Shown: positions 18,785 to 28,600 of the stretch, one piece after another
Layout of the letters: each line of letters starts with the position of its first letter
How positions within the stretch are numbered: position 1 is the stretch's first letter
Assembly: GCA_937916505.1 (NCBI GenBank)
Contig: CALFSW010000266.1
Location: 1 to 57,296 of the forward strand
From: an uncultured Verrucomicrobiales bacterium
GTDB taxonomy: Bacteria > Verrucomicrobiota > Verrucomicrobiia > Verrucomicrobiales > Akkermansiaceae
Length of the DNA: 57,296 bases
Direction of reading: 5' to 3'
Made by a program: the position numbers and the translations under genes
The notes under the pieces: generated by a model
The model's input: only the letters and a program-made list of their open reading frames with translations
What the model was told of the DNA's origin: nothing
The model's database searches: none

Positions 18785-19535
18785 CCCTCAAAAAGAAACC
18801 TTTGGCAGTCTCTTCGAAAGCCTGCTCAAGAGCCCTGTCACCCTGATCGCAGCCATCGGAAAAAACGACAAGCCCGGAGGCGTCATTGCGAAGCTCCTTC
18901 TCATATCCCTCGCCGGATTTCTCATCTTCGGCATCACTCTCGGAAGCTTTTCCTTTCACGAACAACTCTGGGCCGCCCCGCTCAAAACCTTTCTGGGAAT
19001 CACCCTGAGCACCATCATTTGCCTTCCCAGCCTTTACATCTTCTCAGCCCTCACTGGAACCAGTCTTGGTATGAAAGAAATCGCACAGGGAATGGCCGGA
19101 GCCCTCGCCCTCATTGCCAGCTTGCTTCTTGGGTTCACTCCCGTCCTCTGGGTCTTTTCCCAATCCACCACCTCGGAAACCTTCTTTGGTTTCCTTGTCC
19201 TCGCAACGTGGCTCATTGCGTTATTCTTCGGAACAGGATTCCTCCTCAAAATGCTGGCTCAAACCGGCACAAGCAAGACCGCCCCATTGCGAATCTGGAT
19301 CGGCATCTTCCTTCTTGTGACACTTCAAATGTCCACCACCCTGCGTCCTCTTATCGGACGATCCGATTCCCTCTTCACCTCCGAAAAACGATTCTTCCTC
19401 GAGCATTGGGGCATGATCTTTTTTGGCACCCACAAAACTGAATTCAACGAGACGGATGCACAACCCGTGGCTCCAGAAACCCCACAAACAAAGCCTCCAG
19501 GCGCGTCACAAAGCAACCCGTTTCTCGACGAGTAA
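18777..19535 (+). CDS. Polytopic membrane protein linked to the VIT-exosortase pair
   Basis: A 252-residue protein with about five transmembrane helices, at roughly 40-60, 73-95, 106-128, 137-158 and 172-188. A cytoplasmic-looking N-terminus and a Pro/Thr/Glu-rich hydrophilic C-terminal tail of about 40 residues flank them. I recognise no catalytic motif. Its broad plan is like Yip1-type membrane proteins, but that is only a resemblance. The start overlaps the exosortase gene by 8 bp, so the two are translationally coupled. It may assist sorting, form part of the transfer site or be a regulatory partner. Confidence 0.8.
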   Translation: MNDPQKETFGSLFESLLKSPVTLIAAIGKNDKPGGVIAKLLLISLAGFLIFGITLGSFSFHEQLWAAPLKTFLGITLSTIICLPSLYIFSALTGTSLGMKEIAQGMAGALALIASLLLGFTPVLWVFSQSTTSETFFGFLVLATWLIALFFGTGFLLKMLAQTGTSKTAPLRIWIGIFLLVTLQMSTTLRPLIGRSDSLFTSEKRFFLEHWGMIFFGTHKTEFNETDAQPVAPETPQTKPPGASQSNPFLDE

Positions 19536-19543
19536 ACGCCTGC

Positions 19544-20071
19544 TCACGACTTCCGCCACTTTCCGATGGATTCCTCGCCGAAGACAATCTCATGCCAGGT
19601 GATTTTCTCTTCGGCGAAGAGGAATTTGGCATCGAAGTTCTCGCCATTAAGGGCCTGGGGAAGCCAGTAGGAATCATCCTCCCACATCCGTTCGAAAGGA
19701 ATCTCGGCAATCTCGCACCAGAGTGGAATCGCTTCGTCAGTCGCGGTCGGAGTGCCTTCAAATTTAGTGGCGGTATAGACGTGGCAATGAATATCGGGAA
19801 GGTCCGACATCGCAAACCAAAGCTCACCGCGCTTTACGGGGTCGAGACAGGTGATGTGCAACTCTTCCTGGCACTCGCGAATGACACATTCCCCGGGCGT
19901 CTCGCCGGGATCAATCTTGCCGCCGGGCCCATTGATCTTTCCTTCGCCGATTCCTCTTAGTTTTTCGATCAAAAGAACCCGGCTCCCCTGATGGACAAAC
20001 ATCAGGGTGGCATGAAGGTCTGGCTTCCAGTTCGGCCAGTCTGGCACGTTGTTATGATGATTCCCGGGCAT
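19544..20071 (-). CDS. NUDIX hydrolase (MTH1-like 8-oxo-dGTP diphosphatase candidate)
   Basis: From the ATG at 20071 this is a 175-residue NUDIX protein; the start lies 20 bp inside the end of gcvP. The Nudix box runs [21 protein letters not shown] from residue 51, with Gly51, Glu57, Arg65-Glu66 and Glu69-Glu70 in place. The box glycine near the end is replaced by His. The segments [18 protein letters not shown] and [16 protein letters not shown] resemble eukaryotic-type MTH1/NUDT1 enzymes that hydrolyse 8-oxo-dGTP and 2-hydroxy-dATP, so nucleotide-pool cleaning is a reasonable but unproven role. It is the last gene of the glycine cleavage run. It converges on the membrane protein gene with 8 bp between. 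Confidence 0.82.
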   Translation of the reverse strand: MPGNHHNNVPDWPNWKPDLHATLMFVHQGSRVLLIEKLRGIGEGKINGPGGKIDPGETPGECVIRECQEELHITCLDPVKRGELWFAMSDLPDIHCHVYTATKFEGTPTATDEAIPLWCEIAEIPFERMWEDDSYWLPQALNGENFDAKFLFAEEKITWHEIVFGEESIGKWRKS

Positions 20072-22838
20072 AAGCTTCAACGGAGTCGCAAGTGCAGACG
20101 AGGTTGCGGTCTCCGTGAACATTGTCAACCCTGCCTACCACGGGCCAAAACTTGTGACGTCGGAGCCGGGGAACCGGGAAGGCTGCTCTTTCTCTCCCAT
20201 AAGGATGAGTCCACTCGTCGGACATCACCATCTCGGCCGTGTGCGGTGCATTCTTAAGTGGATTATCGGTAGGATCAAGTTGGCCGCTGGCCACCTCTTC
20301 GATCTCCTCGTAAATCGATAGCATGGCCTCACAAAAACGATCCAATTCCTCTTTCGACTCGGACTCGGTTGGCTCGATCATGAGGGTCCCTGCCACAGGC
20401 CAGCTCATTGTCGGAGCGTGGAAGCCATAATCAATGAGACGTTTGGCGACATCTTCAACTGTGATCCCGCTCCGAGTGGCGAGCGGACGAAGATCAATAA
20501 TGCATTCGTGGGCGACCAAACCGTCGCGCCCCGTATAGAGAATCGGATAAGATTCCCGCAAGCGATAGGCGATGTAGTTGGCATTAAGAATCGCCACCCC
20601 GGTCGCCTCGCGAAGTCCTTCCGAGCCCATCATGGCAATATACATCCATGAAATCACATTGATCGAAGCACTGCCGTAGGGAGCGGAACATACGACATTT
20701 TGAGTGGTCTCAAGAGTCTCGTGTCCGGGCAGAAACTTTACAAGATGTGAAGCAACACCAATCGGCCCCACTCCCGGTCCTCCGCCCCCGTGCGGGATGC
20801 AGAAGGTTTTATGGAGATTGAGGTGACAGACATCGGCTCCAATCATCCCTGGATTGGTGAGACCAACCTGGGCATTCATGTTGGCGCCATCCATGTAAAC
20901 CTGTCCGCCGGCGTCATGGATCTCCCTGCAAATTTCTTCAATCCCTTCCTCAAACACTCCGTGAGTTGAAGGATAGGTCACCATGAGAGCACCGAGAGTA
21001 TCGCGGTAGGTTTCGATCTTTGAACTGAGATCCTTGCGGTCGATGTTCCCTTCGTCATCACAACTGATGGGAACGACCTTAAATCCGCTCATTACGGCCG
21101 AGGCCGGATTGGTTCCGTGAGCCGAGGTAGGAATCAGGCAGACCTTGCGTTCGCTATCACCATTCGCGTGATAGAAGGATCGAATCGCCAGCAATCCGGC
21201 ATACTCACCTTGCGAGCCTGCATTGGGCTGAAGTGAGACTGCGGCAAAGCCCGTGATTTTGGCAAGCCAGTCCGATAATTCATCCAGCATGGCTCGATAG
21301 CCAACACTTTGATCGTGGGGCACGAAAGGATGCAGATTGGAAACTTCAGGCCAACTCACCGGCATCATTTCAGCGGCAGCATTGAGTTTCATTGTACAGG
21401 ATCCCAGTGGGATCATTGACTCGTTCAAGGCGAGGTCACGTTTCTCGAGTCGACTGAGATAGCGCATCATCTCGGTCTCGCTGCGATAGCAGTTGAAGGC
21501 GTCCTGAGTCAGAAATTCGCTTTCACGCGGAAGAGCAAGATCAGTAACTTCTTCTGAAAGAGTGACACTGAAAAGGGCTGCGATTTGTTGAACGTCCTCT
21601 TCAGTGGTCGTCTCGTCGAGCGAGATTCCAACACGACCATCCCCAAAGTCACGGAGGTTGTATCCGGCTTCCCGGGCTTTTTCGGGAAGACCGACAGGCG
21701 CGATCACTGTGAGGGTGTCGAAGTACGAAGAATTCACGACATCAGGAAGAGCCCGAGCCAGTCGCGAGGTGAGTCCATGCACACGACGAGCGATCTCCTG
21801 CAATCCCTCCGGACCGTGATAGACCGCATACATCGAGGCCATCACCGCGAGAAGAACCTGGGCCGTGCAAATATTCGAGGTCGCCTTGTCCCGGCGAATG
21901 TGTTGCTCCCGAGTTTGAAGGGAAAGCCGGTAGCCGGGGTTACCCTGGGAATCGAGCGATACGCCAATGAGACGACCGGGAATTTTACGCTTCAGTTTGT
22001 CGACACAGGAAATGAAGGCTGCATGGGGGCCGCCGAAACCAAGTGGCACGCCAAAACGCTGGCTGGAGCCGACACAAATATCCGCTCCCATCGCACCGGG
22101 TTCTTTCAGAACGGTGAGCGCGAGAAGATCGGCGGCAACGGTCAGAAGACCTTTGGCCTCGTGAACCTGCGCCGCGAAATCTGTGAAGTCCCGGACAGTG
22201 CCAAGAGTGGAAGGATACTGCACAAGTGCCCCAAAGAAGCCCTCCGATGGTATGAAATCATCAAGAGCGCCAACCTCTACTTCAACTCCGAGAGGTTCGG
22301 CGCGGGTCCGCACCACTTCGATCGTCTGTGGGTGGCATTCCTCGTCGACCCAGAAAACCGAACCGCGCGGATTCATCGTGAGGGAAAGACTCATCGCTTC
22401 CGCAGCTGCGGTTGCTTCGTCGAGGAGAGAGGCATTGGCAACATCAAGCCCAGTCAGGTCAACGACCATGGTTTGGAAGTTGAGCAGTGCTTCGAGACGG
22501 CCTTGGGAAATCTCAGGTTGATAGGGAGTGTAAGCGGAATACCAGCCGGGGTTCTCAAGAATGTTCCGTTGGATCACCGGCGGAGTGATGGTGCCCGAAT
22601 ACCCTTGGCCAATCAGCGGTTTAAGAAGAACATTTGAAGAAAGCTTTTCCCGTAGCGACGCGAGAGCCGCGCTCTCAGATAAAGCGGCGGGGAGATCCGG
22701 GGAACCATCCCACTGAATCGATTCAGGGACGACCTTGTCGACAAGTGCGTCGAGGCTTTCGTAGCCAATCGCGTCGAGGAGTTCCTGCCGTGAATGATCC
22801 CACGGCCCGATGTGACGGTTGGCAAACGGAGCGCTCAT
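20052..22838 (-). CDS. gcvP: Glycine dehydrogenase (decarboxylating), P-protein
   Basis: A 928-residue single-chain P-protein of the glycine cleavage system. This PLP enzyme decarboxylates glycine and passes the aminomethyl group to the lipoyl arm of GcvH. The PLP lysine lies in [21 protein letters not shown]. The N-terminal half contains the usual [19 protein letters not shown] segment and the C-terminal half begins around [12 protein letters not shown]. Both halves are fused, as in Proteobacteria, unlike the split GcvPA/GcvPB type. It begins 8 bp downstream of gcvH. The very long opposite-strand frames inside it are shadows. Confidence 0.97.
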   Translation of the reverse strand: MSAPFANRHIGPWDHSRQELLDAIGYESLDALVDKVVPESIQWDGSPDLPAALSESAALASLREKLSSNVLLKPLIGQGYSGTITPPVIQRNILENPGWYSAYTPYQPEISQGRLEALLNFQTMVVDLTGLDVANASLLDEATAAAEAMSLSLTMNPRGSVFWVDEECHPQTIEVVRTRAEPLGVEVEVGALDDFIPSEGFFGALVQYPSTLGTVRDFTDFAAQVHEAKGLLTVAADLLALTVLKEPGAMGADICVGSSQRFGVPLGFGGPHAAFISCVDKLKRKIPGRLIGVSLDSQGNPGYRLSLQTREQHIRRDKATSNICTAQVLLAVMASMYAVYHGPEGLQEIARRVHGLTSRLARALPDVVNSSYFDTLTVIAPVGLPEKAREAGYNLRDFGDGRVGISLDETTTEEDVQQIAALFSVTLSEEVTDLALPRESEFLTQDAFNCYRSETEMMRYLSRLEKRDLALNESMIPLGSCTMKLNAAAEMMPVSWPEVSNLHPFVPHDQSVGYRAMLDELSDWLAKITGFAAVSLQPNAGSQGEYAGLLAIRSFYHANGDSERKVCLIPTSAHGTNPASAVMSGFKVVPISCDDEGNIDRKDLSSKIETYRDTLGALMVTYPSTHGVFEEGIEEICREIHDAGGQVYMDGANMNAQVGLTNPGMIGADVCHLNLHKTFCIPHGGGGPGVGPIGVASHLVKFLPGHETLETTQNVVCSAPYGSASINVISWMYIAMMGSEGLREATGVAILNANYIAYRLRESYPILYTGRDGLVAHECIIDLRPLATRSGITVEDVAKRLIDYGFHAPTMSWPVAGTLMIEPTESESKEELDRFCEAMLSIYEEIEEVASGQLDPTDNPLKNAPHTAEMVMSDEWTHPYGRERAAFPVPRLRRHKFWPVVGRVDNVHGDRNLVCTCDSVEAYARESS

Positions 22839-22846
22839 TGCACAAT

Positions 22847-23221
22847 CTATGAAACCATGCCGCTGTAGGACGCGGCGTCCATGAGGTTATTTATCTGATC
22901 GGGGCTGCTCAAGCGAATCTTGAAGATCCAACCGGTATCATAGGGATCGGTATTGATTTTGGCGGGATCTGCGACGAGATCGGTGTTGACCTCAATGATC
23001 TCCCCGGAAACAGGCGCATAAATATCAGAAGCAGCCTTCACACTCTCGACGACCGCAATGGGTGATCCTTTTTCAATGTCTCCCAGGTCGGGTAATTCGA
23101 CGAAGACGACATCGCTTAGTTCCTCCTGAGCATGGTCGGTGATTCCAATTGTGGCGATTTCGCCTTGAAGACGAACCCATTCGTGTTCGCGTGTGTAATT
23201 AAGGTCGGCTGGAGCAATCAT
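22847..23221 (-). CDS. gcvH: Glycine cleavage system H protein
   Basis: A 124-residue lipoyl carrier protein. The lipoylated Lys is residue 62 in the [16 protein letters not shown] motif. It has the usual family opening with HEWV. The protein shuttles the aminomethyl group from GcvP to GcvT and is reoxidised by dihydrolipoamide dehydrogenase, which is not encoded here. It lies between gcvT (29 bp upstream) and gcvP (8 bp downstream), making one operon. Confidence 0.97.
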   Translation of the reverse strand: MIAPADLNYTREHEWVRLQGEIATIGITDHAQEELSDVVFVELPDLGDIEKGSPIAVVESVKAASDIYAPVSGEIIEVNTDLVADPAKINTDPYDTGWIFKIRLSSPDQINNLMDAASYSGMVS

Positions 23222-23250
23222 AGCTAAAAGTCGTTTGGGTTTAATATGGA

Positions 23251-24333
23251 TTATTTACGATAGAAAGGCTTTTTGACCACCTTGGCAGAGATTTTCCGTC
23301 CTCGAACCTCGATGAAAACCGGGGTGCCCATTTTCACTTTCTCAACGGGAAGGTAAGCAAGGGCAATTCCCTCGCCAAGGCTTGGAGAAAGCCCCCCGGA
23401 GGTGAGGACACTCAGAGCCGTCCCCTCCTGATCAAGAACAGGATACCCGGGACGAGGCGGCGCACCGCGTTCGTCAATTTTAATGGCCATCAGCCGTTCG
23501 GAGATTCCCTCCTCCTTCTGTTTTTTCAGGATGGTGGATCCCATAAAATCCCCTTTCTCAAGAGCCACGAAAAAGCCGAGTCCAGCCTCGAGCGGAGTTC
23601 GGGCCGGAGAGAGATCGGCCCCGTTGAGAGGATAGCACATTTCGAGTCGGAGGCTGTCGCGCGCTCCCAAGCCACAGGGCTTCACCCCCTCACCAAGAAG
23701 CGCCTTCCACCAATGCGATGCCTGTTTTGCGGGGCAGAAGAGTTCGAAGCCATCCTCCCCGGTGTAGCCGGTGCGACAAATGAGGAGGCGTTCACCTTCA
23801 TGTTTGAGATCATCGATTCCATTTCTGGAGGGCAAGGTCCGCCCCTCTGTGATGGCGGTGTAAATTTCGGGCGTCTTTGGGCCCTGCACCGCGAGACCGG
23901 CCCATTCCGAACTCTCGTTTTCCAAAGTGACCCCTTTTTCCAGGTGTTGCTGCAACCATTCGACATCGTGATCGATGCAGGACGCGTTGACGACCAGGAG
24001 GAAACGATCTTCTTTGAGACGGTAAAGGATGAGATCATCGATGACCCCACCCGCTTCATTCAGCAGGAAGGTGTAGTGGGCATTTCCCGGGGTGAGTGTT
24101 GCCACTTCGTTCGTGAGAAGTTTTTCAAGCCAATTGGCGGCATTGGCTCCCGAGACAAAAAGCTGCCCCATGTGGGAAATGTCAAAAACACCAGCCGATT
24201 CCCGCACCGCCTTGTGTTCATGGATGATCGAGTCATACATCACAGGCATTTCCCAGCCTGCGAAGGGAACAAGGCGCCCCCCGAGGTCCCGGTGCTCCTG
24301 GTCAAGGGGAGATAGCTTAAAGATTTCGCTCAC
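23251..24333 (-). CDS. gcvT: Aminomethyltransferase, T-protein of glycine cleavage
   Basis: I use the GTG at 24333, giving 360 residues, the normal GcvT length, with the usual opening. Longer frames upstream overlap the rhomboid-like gene and have no family similarity. Conserved blocks include LVPFAGWEMPVMY, DISHMGQ, the RTGYTGEDGFE segment and GARDSLRLE. The enzyme transfers the one-carbon unit to tetrahydrofolate and releases ammonia. It is first in a gcvT-gcvH-gcvP-NUDIX run. The 67-bp divergent spacer to the rhomboid-like gene is too short for a tandem glycine riboswitch, and I see none of its conserved core there. Confidence 0.95.
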   Translation of the reverse strand: MSEIFKLSPLDQEHRDLGGRLVPFAGWEMPVMYDSIIHEHKAVRESAGVFDISHMGQLFVSGANAANWLEKLLTNEVATLTPGNAHYTFLLNEAGGVIDDLILYRLKEDRFLLVVNASCIDHDVEWLQQHLEKGVTLENESSEWAGLAVQGPKTPEIYTAITEGRTLPSRNGIDDLKHEGERLLICRTGYTGEDGFELFCPAKQASHWWKALLGEGVKPCGLGARDSLRLEMCYPLNGADLSPARTPLEAGLGFFVALEKGDFMGSTILKKQKEEGISERLMAIKIDERGAPPRPGYPVLDQEGTALSVLTSGGLSPSLGEGIALAYLPVEKVKMGTPVFIEVRGRKISAKVVKKPFYRK

Positions 24334-24400
24334 TGGCGAACTGTGTGAGCGGGGATGGAGCTTGTCAATCTGCCTATCCCAACCTTTGCTATCTCGCGAC

Positions 24401-25213
24401 ATGGGATTGAATTCAAACTTGGAACACAAATTTTCATCGCTGGCCTTTCCAGGTCTCATTCGAGCGATCGTCATGCTCCAATGTGTCGTTTTTGCACTCA
24501 TTCTAATGAAACCGGAAACGGCTTCATTTTTCATGGTGACTCCGGAGGGATTGGCCAAAGGAGAGTATTGGCGCCTAATCGCATGGATTTTCATGCCCCT
24601 GGTCCCTCCTTATGGGGCATTTGGAACACTGATGAGCGTACTTTTTCTCTACATTTCCATGCGAATCACCTTCTTGTTCAGCGATTCGCTGGAGCACGCC
24701 TGGGGAGAGGTTCGAACCTCCTTTTATGTCTATGGCTGCCTCATTTGCCAGATCATTATTCTCTACTTCATTCCGGTGCCGGGCCTGGGAAGCCAGATGT
24801 TTTACCTGGCAATCTTCTTTGCCTTCGCCACCCTTTTCCCACACCACGAGTTTCTCCTTTTTTTCGTTCTCCCGGTCAAAGTCTGGATCATCGCAGCGGT
24901 GGCGGGCGCCGGCTTGCTCTTGCAAGCCATTCAAGCTCCCTTCCTCTTCATTCTCTATGCCATTTCGCTCCTTCCCTACCTCGTCTGGGCTCTTCCCCGC
25001 ATGCGGCATCATGGAAAACAACGGAAGCAAATCGCAGCCCGCAGAATTGACTATCAGGCGAAAGTCAAAGGCGGGCCTGTCACTCTCCACGAATGTGCCA
25101 TCTGCAAGCGGACCGAAGTTGATAATCCCGGCCTTGATTTCCGCGTAGCCTCAGACGGCGAGGAGTATTGTCTCGACCATCTCGATGAAGATGGCAAACC
25201 TCGGCCGTCATGA
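24401..25213 (+). CDS. Rhomboid-like membrane protein with C-terminal Cys/His metal-binding motif
   Basis: From the ATG at 24401 this is a 270-residue protein with about five or six transmembrane helices. The frame open to 24092 is antisense gcvT. The helical layout and the [12 protein letters not shown] segment resemble the rhomboid/derlin fold, but I see no rhomboid GxSG serine, so it is probably not a protease. After the last helix, a basic KQIAARR stretch leads to CAIC, 21 residues, then CLDH. This C-X2-C-X21-C-X2-H pattern suggests one bound zinc ion on the cytoplasmic side. Its stop overlaps the hisI start (ATGA), so the two are coupled. No known function. Confidence 0.75.
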   Translation: MGLNSNLEHKFSSLAFPGLIRAIVMLQCVVFALILMKPETASFFMVTPEGLAKGEYWRLIAWIFMPLVPPYGAFGTLMSVLFLYISMRITFLFSDSLEHAWGEVRTSFYVYGCLICQIIILYFIPVPGLGSQMFYLAIFFAFATLFPHHEFLLFFVLPVKVWIIAAVAGAGLLLQAIQAPFLFILYAISLLPYLVWALPRMRHHGKQRKQIAARRIDYQAKVKGGPVTLHECAICKRTEVDNPGLDFRVASDGEEYCLDHLDEDGKPRPS

Positions 25214-25659
25214 GTGAGCTTCAGTTCTCCCCCCGCCCCGATAAAAAGGAACTCGACGAGTCCCTCGCATTTTCCCCCAAATTCGATGCCAGCGGCCTGA
25301 TTGCAGCCATGGCCATCGATCATGAAACACGGGAACCGCTGATGCTGGCCTATATGAATGAAGAGTCTCTCAAAATGACGATCGAAAAAGGCGAGGCCGT
25401 TTACTATTCCCGATCGAGGCAAGAGCTTTGGCACAAGGGAGCGACCTCCGGCCACACGCAAAAGATTCACGAAATCCGCACTGATTGCGATCAGGACGCT
25501 CTCATCCTCTACGTCACCCAGCAGGGCGCCGGAGCGTGCCACACCGGAAGACGTTCCTGTTTCTACCGCGCGGTGAGCTTCCCTCAAAACAATCCGGTTG
25601 ATCTTAACTTCGTCGATGACGAGCGGACCTTCGATCCCGAAACTGTTTACAGAAGCTGA
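25210..25659 (+). CDS. hisI: Phosphoribosyl-AMP cyclohydrolase
   Basis: A 149-residue monofunctional HisI, the third enzyme of histidine synthesis, opening the purine ring of PR-AMP. The magnesium motif DCDQD is at residues 92-96. The zinc cysteines are at 93, 110 and 117 ([13 protein letters not shown]). There is no fused HisE domain, so PR-ATP pyrophosphohydrolase is encoded elsewhere. About 20 residues at the N-terminus precede the core. It is coupled by a 4-bp overlap to the rhomboid-like gene rather than to other his genes. Confidence 0.95.
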   Translation: MSELQFSPRPDKKELDESLAFSPKFDASGLIAAMAIDHETREPLMLAYMNEESLKMTIEKGEAVYYSRSRQELWHKGATSGHTQKIHEIRTDCDQDALILYVTQQGAGACHTGRRSCFYRAVSFPQNNPVDLNFVDDERTFDPETVYRS

Positions 25660-25685
25660 TTCGAAGCACTTCTTACGAGAGACCT

Positions 25686-28600
25686 CTATCGTTGTGGAAC
25701 TGAAGCTTCGAGAACCGTTGCGCCATTCTCCTCGCTCATCACAAGGATGCTGAAACTCTTGATCTGACCCAGCCCGGTGGTGCTGACGCTGGCGAAGTCA
25801 AACTTTCCTCGAAGATCGGTGTAACCGTCCTTGAAGAATTTCACTCCCTGATTAGTGGAGGCATAGACCTTCACGTAGACCTTGGGCAGGGCCTTCCCGG
25901 ATTCTCCGTGACGGACCGTAAGCAAACCCATTGTCTCACTGACCGTTGCTTTCAGATTGTTGGCATAGACGACCTTTGAAGCCCTCTTCCCGCCACCCAG
26001 GATTTCCACGATGACATTGCTGGCCTGGTATTCAGCGGGGAGCTGGAACGAGGTTTCTTTCTTCCCTTTGGCCAACTTCAAGTTGACCGATTTATTGGGC
26101 TGAATGATGGCGAAGCGAGAAGTCCCGCTCGAAACAAACGGATTGGTGCTGAAGAGAAATTCCAGGTCCATCTCGTAATAGTTGACGACAACCGCCTCAA
26201 CATTCCGGTGGTCGAGAGTTGCCTTTGTTCCCTCAACGGCGAGCTCGAGTGCCGGTTCGAGTGCAGCGGCAGCCTGCTGCTCTTGTTCGCGATTCCCCTC
26301 TTCAATGATCTCCGGCACTCCTCCTTCAATCTCAGCAATCTGTGCCGAGATATCGGCAAAGCGTTCACGCCACCGATCGACTTGGTAGTTTTCATACTTC
26401 CTGGCAATCTGACGGGCTTTCCCGAGATCAGCCTGATAGAAGGCGGCGTAAGCTTGGAAGTAATCAAGCTGCATTTTGGTTTCGAGCTGTTCGGGAGCAA
26501 CCTTTTCGAGATGGGCGAGAGCTTCGCTCACCCTGTCCTGCAGGAAGAGGTAATAGGTCACGGCCAGACGATCACTATCATCGAGAGACTTTTGCTGGCT
26601 GAGGACCCGGAGAAAGTTCTGATACTGCCCGCGAATCACGGGATTCAGAATGCGGTTCTCTCCCCCGAGTGCGTGCGCCCGGTTGTTAATGAGAGGTTTG
26701 TATTCAAGGTGCTCGTATGTCCGACGATTGATTGGATCCATCGTCACAAGTTCACATTCAAGAGCAACTCCGCATTGGCCAAGGAAGCCCTTCTGCATGA
26801 GTAAATATTGCGCGAGATGATTCCCGGAGTTGTGCGCTACGGCATAGCTCTGAAGGGTTGGCTGATACAATCCGCGAATATCCAGAATGGCGAGAGCCTT
26901 CTGGAAAAATTCAGCGCTTTCACGAACCCGCCACGCGATCTTATTGAGATCAATGGCGTGGAGATTTTCGGTTTCGAGATATTTGAGGACCGTGGCCTCG
27001 TCGCCCCACTGGCTAATCCAGGCCCATGAAGTCTCATCGACTGTGGTAGGCTCATCCACAACTTCCAGCGTTAAGGAATCGGCATGCGCAACCACCTCAC
27101 CGGCTTTGGAAAGGTGCGCTGGATAAACCGGAAACTCACCTGCTTCCGGGAAGTAAAAGGCGATCTCAAGCCGGTGGGTCGAATAAGGCTCAAGACCAAC
27201 CGGTTTGGTGGCGGTGGCACGCTGGCCCAGCATGGGAAGGGCTCCCTTGGGAAGCTGGGTGAGGATATCAAGCGTCTGGCGGGAGCTGGTGGGATTGGTC
27301 ACAACGACCTGGGCTCCGTAAACAACTCCACGAACAAATTCGTCAGTGATAAACTGATCGACCTTTTGTCCGTCCTCCATGCGGAAGCGGTCGTTGTGCT
27401 GATAGTAGCTTTGGCTGACAAGAAGGGGCGGACGCTTGGCCGCCATTCCGGCTTCCTTGATCTCACGATGGAAGAACAAGGTGTTTCCTCCGGCAGTGAA
27501 ATCGAGTGCTCCGTCTTCGATCTTGTCGGTGTGTTCCGGCGCGGCAAACGGCAGATCCAAAAAGGCCAGGGCAAGCATCATCTCGGCAAAATTACCAGTG
27601 ACCTCTCCGAGATGGCGGGAGCCAAAGCCGGGCTTGAGCCCATGTTTTGCGAGATCAAGCCAGAAGCGATTCTCGCCAACGAGGTCGTAGGTGTGTTGTG
27701 AAATGCGAAGGTGATAATAATTGTTTTCAGCCCACTCCTTGGTGGGTTCGAGGGCGCGATACAGTTGTTCAGCGGGACGCTGAAAGTCTTTATCACCGGG
27801 CGCGGCAAAGGCATCGCTCAAATTGTCCATGGCCGCGTCCTGGGGCGACTCACGGCGCATTGACCGCAGTTCGACAAGGGCGTCTTCCTGCTTCAGTTTC
27901 TTTTCCTGCATATGAAATCTAACCCCTTTTGCTGATTCCTGCCCTTCAGCTTCCATATCGGCGAGACCGAGGGCTCGAAGTCGACTGGCCGGTTTTTTCT
28001 GCAATCCGCGCAACGACTCCCTCGCGTCCGCAACCTTGGCTCCGGCGTAGGTGTTCCCAAAAGCTCCTCCGCTGACCGCGGCCCCAAACCAGTAGCGGGA
28101 TTGGTCGAGATCGGGAGTCTGAAGAGCGAGCCTGTTTTCAAGATCAAGAGTCAGTGCGGCCTGCCGCTTGGGATCGCCTTGCGAAAGAAGGATCCGCTCG
28201 ACGACATTGAGGCGCGAATATTCGTGATGCTGGAAATAGGTCTGAAGCGGTTTCCCGAGTAAGTAGTCGTCCATGAAAGTTCGGTCCTTTTTGTTCGCAA
28301 GGTGCGGGAGGACGACCTTCTTGAAGAATTCCGGATCCTTTCGAGAAAGGAAGAAACTTAGTTCGTGGCAGGCATATTTTGAGTAGTTGGCCTGCTTTTC
28401 CTCATCAGTGAGCTTGGGCCAATTGGTGATGAAGGAAAACTCCCGAAGGGTTGCGTCATTATTCAAGGTGAGAAAATAACGGTGAATGCCGCCCAAGTGG
28501 TCAAAGACTTCAAACTGGGAATCAAGGAGATTCGGGATCTTGAGAGACTCCCCTTTCTTCAGAAGGCTCACCTGTTCCTGCTCGGTGAAGTGACGTTTTT

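Noticed and set aside
21585-22637. 350-codon plus-strand frame opposite gcvP
   Set aside because: Overlaps highly conserved gcvP sequence; Arg/His/Gly-rich translation typical of an antisense shadow.
24334-24400. Glycine riboswitch upstream of gcvT
   Set aside because: The 67-bp spacer is too short for it and lacks the conserved core.
24334-24594. Longer GcvT start, up to 24594
   Set aside because: The extra residues have no GcvT similarity and overlap the divergent rhomboid-like gene; the GTG at 24333 gives the family length.
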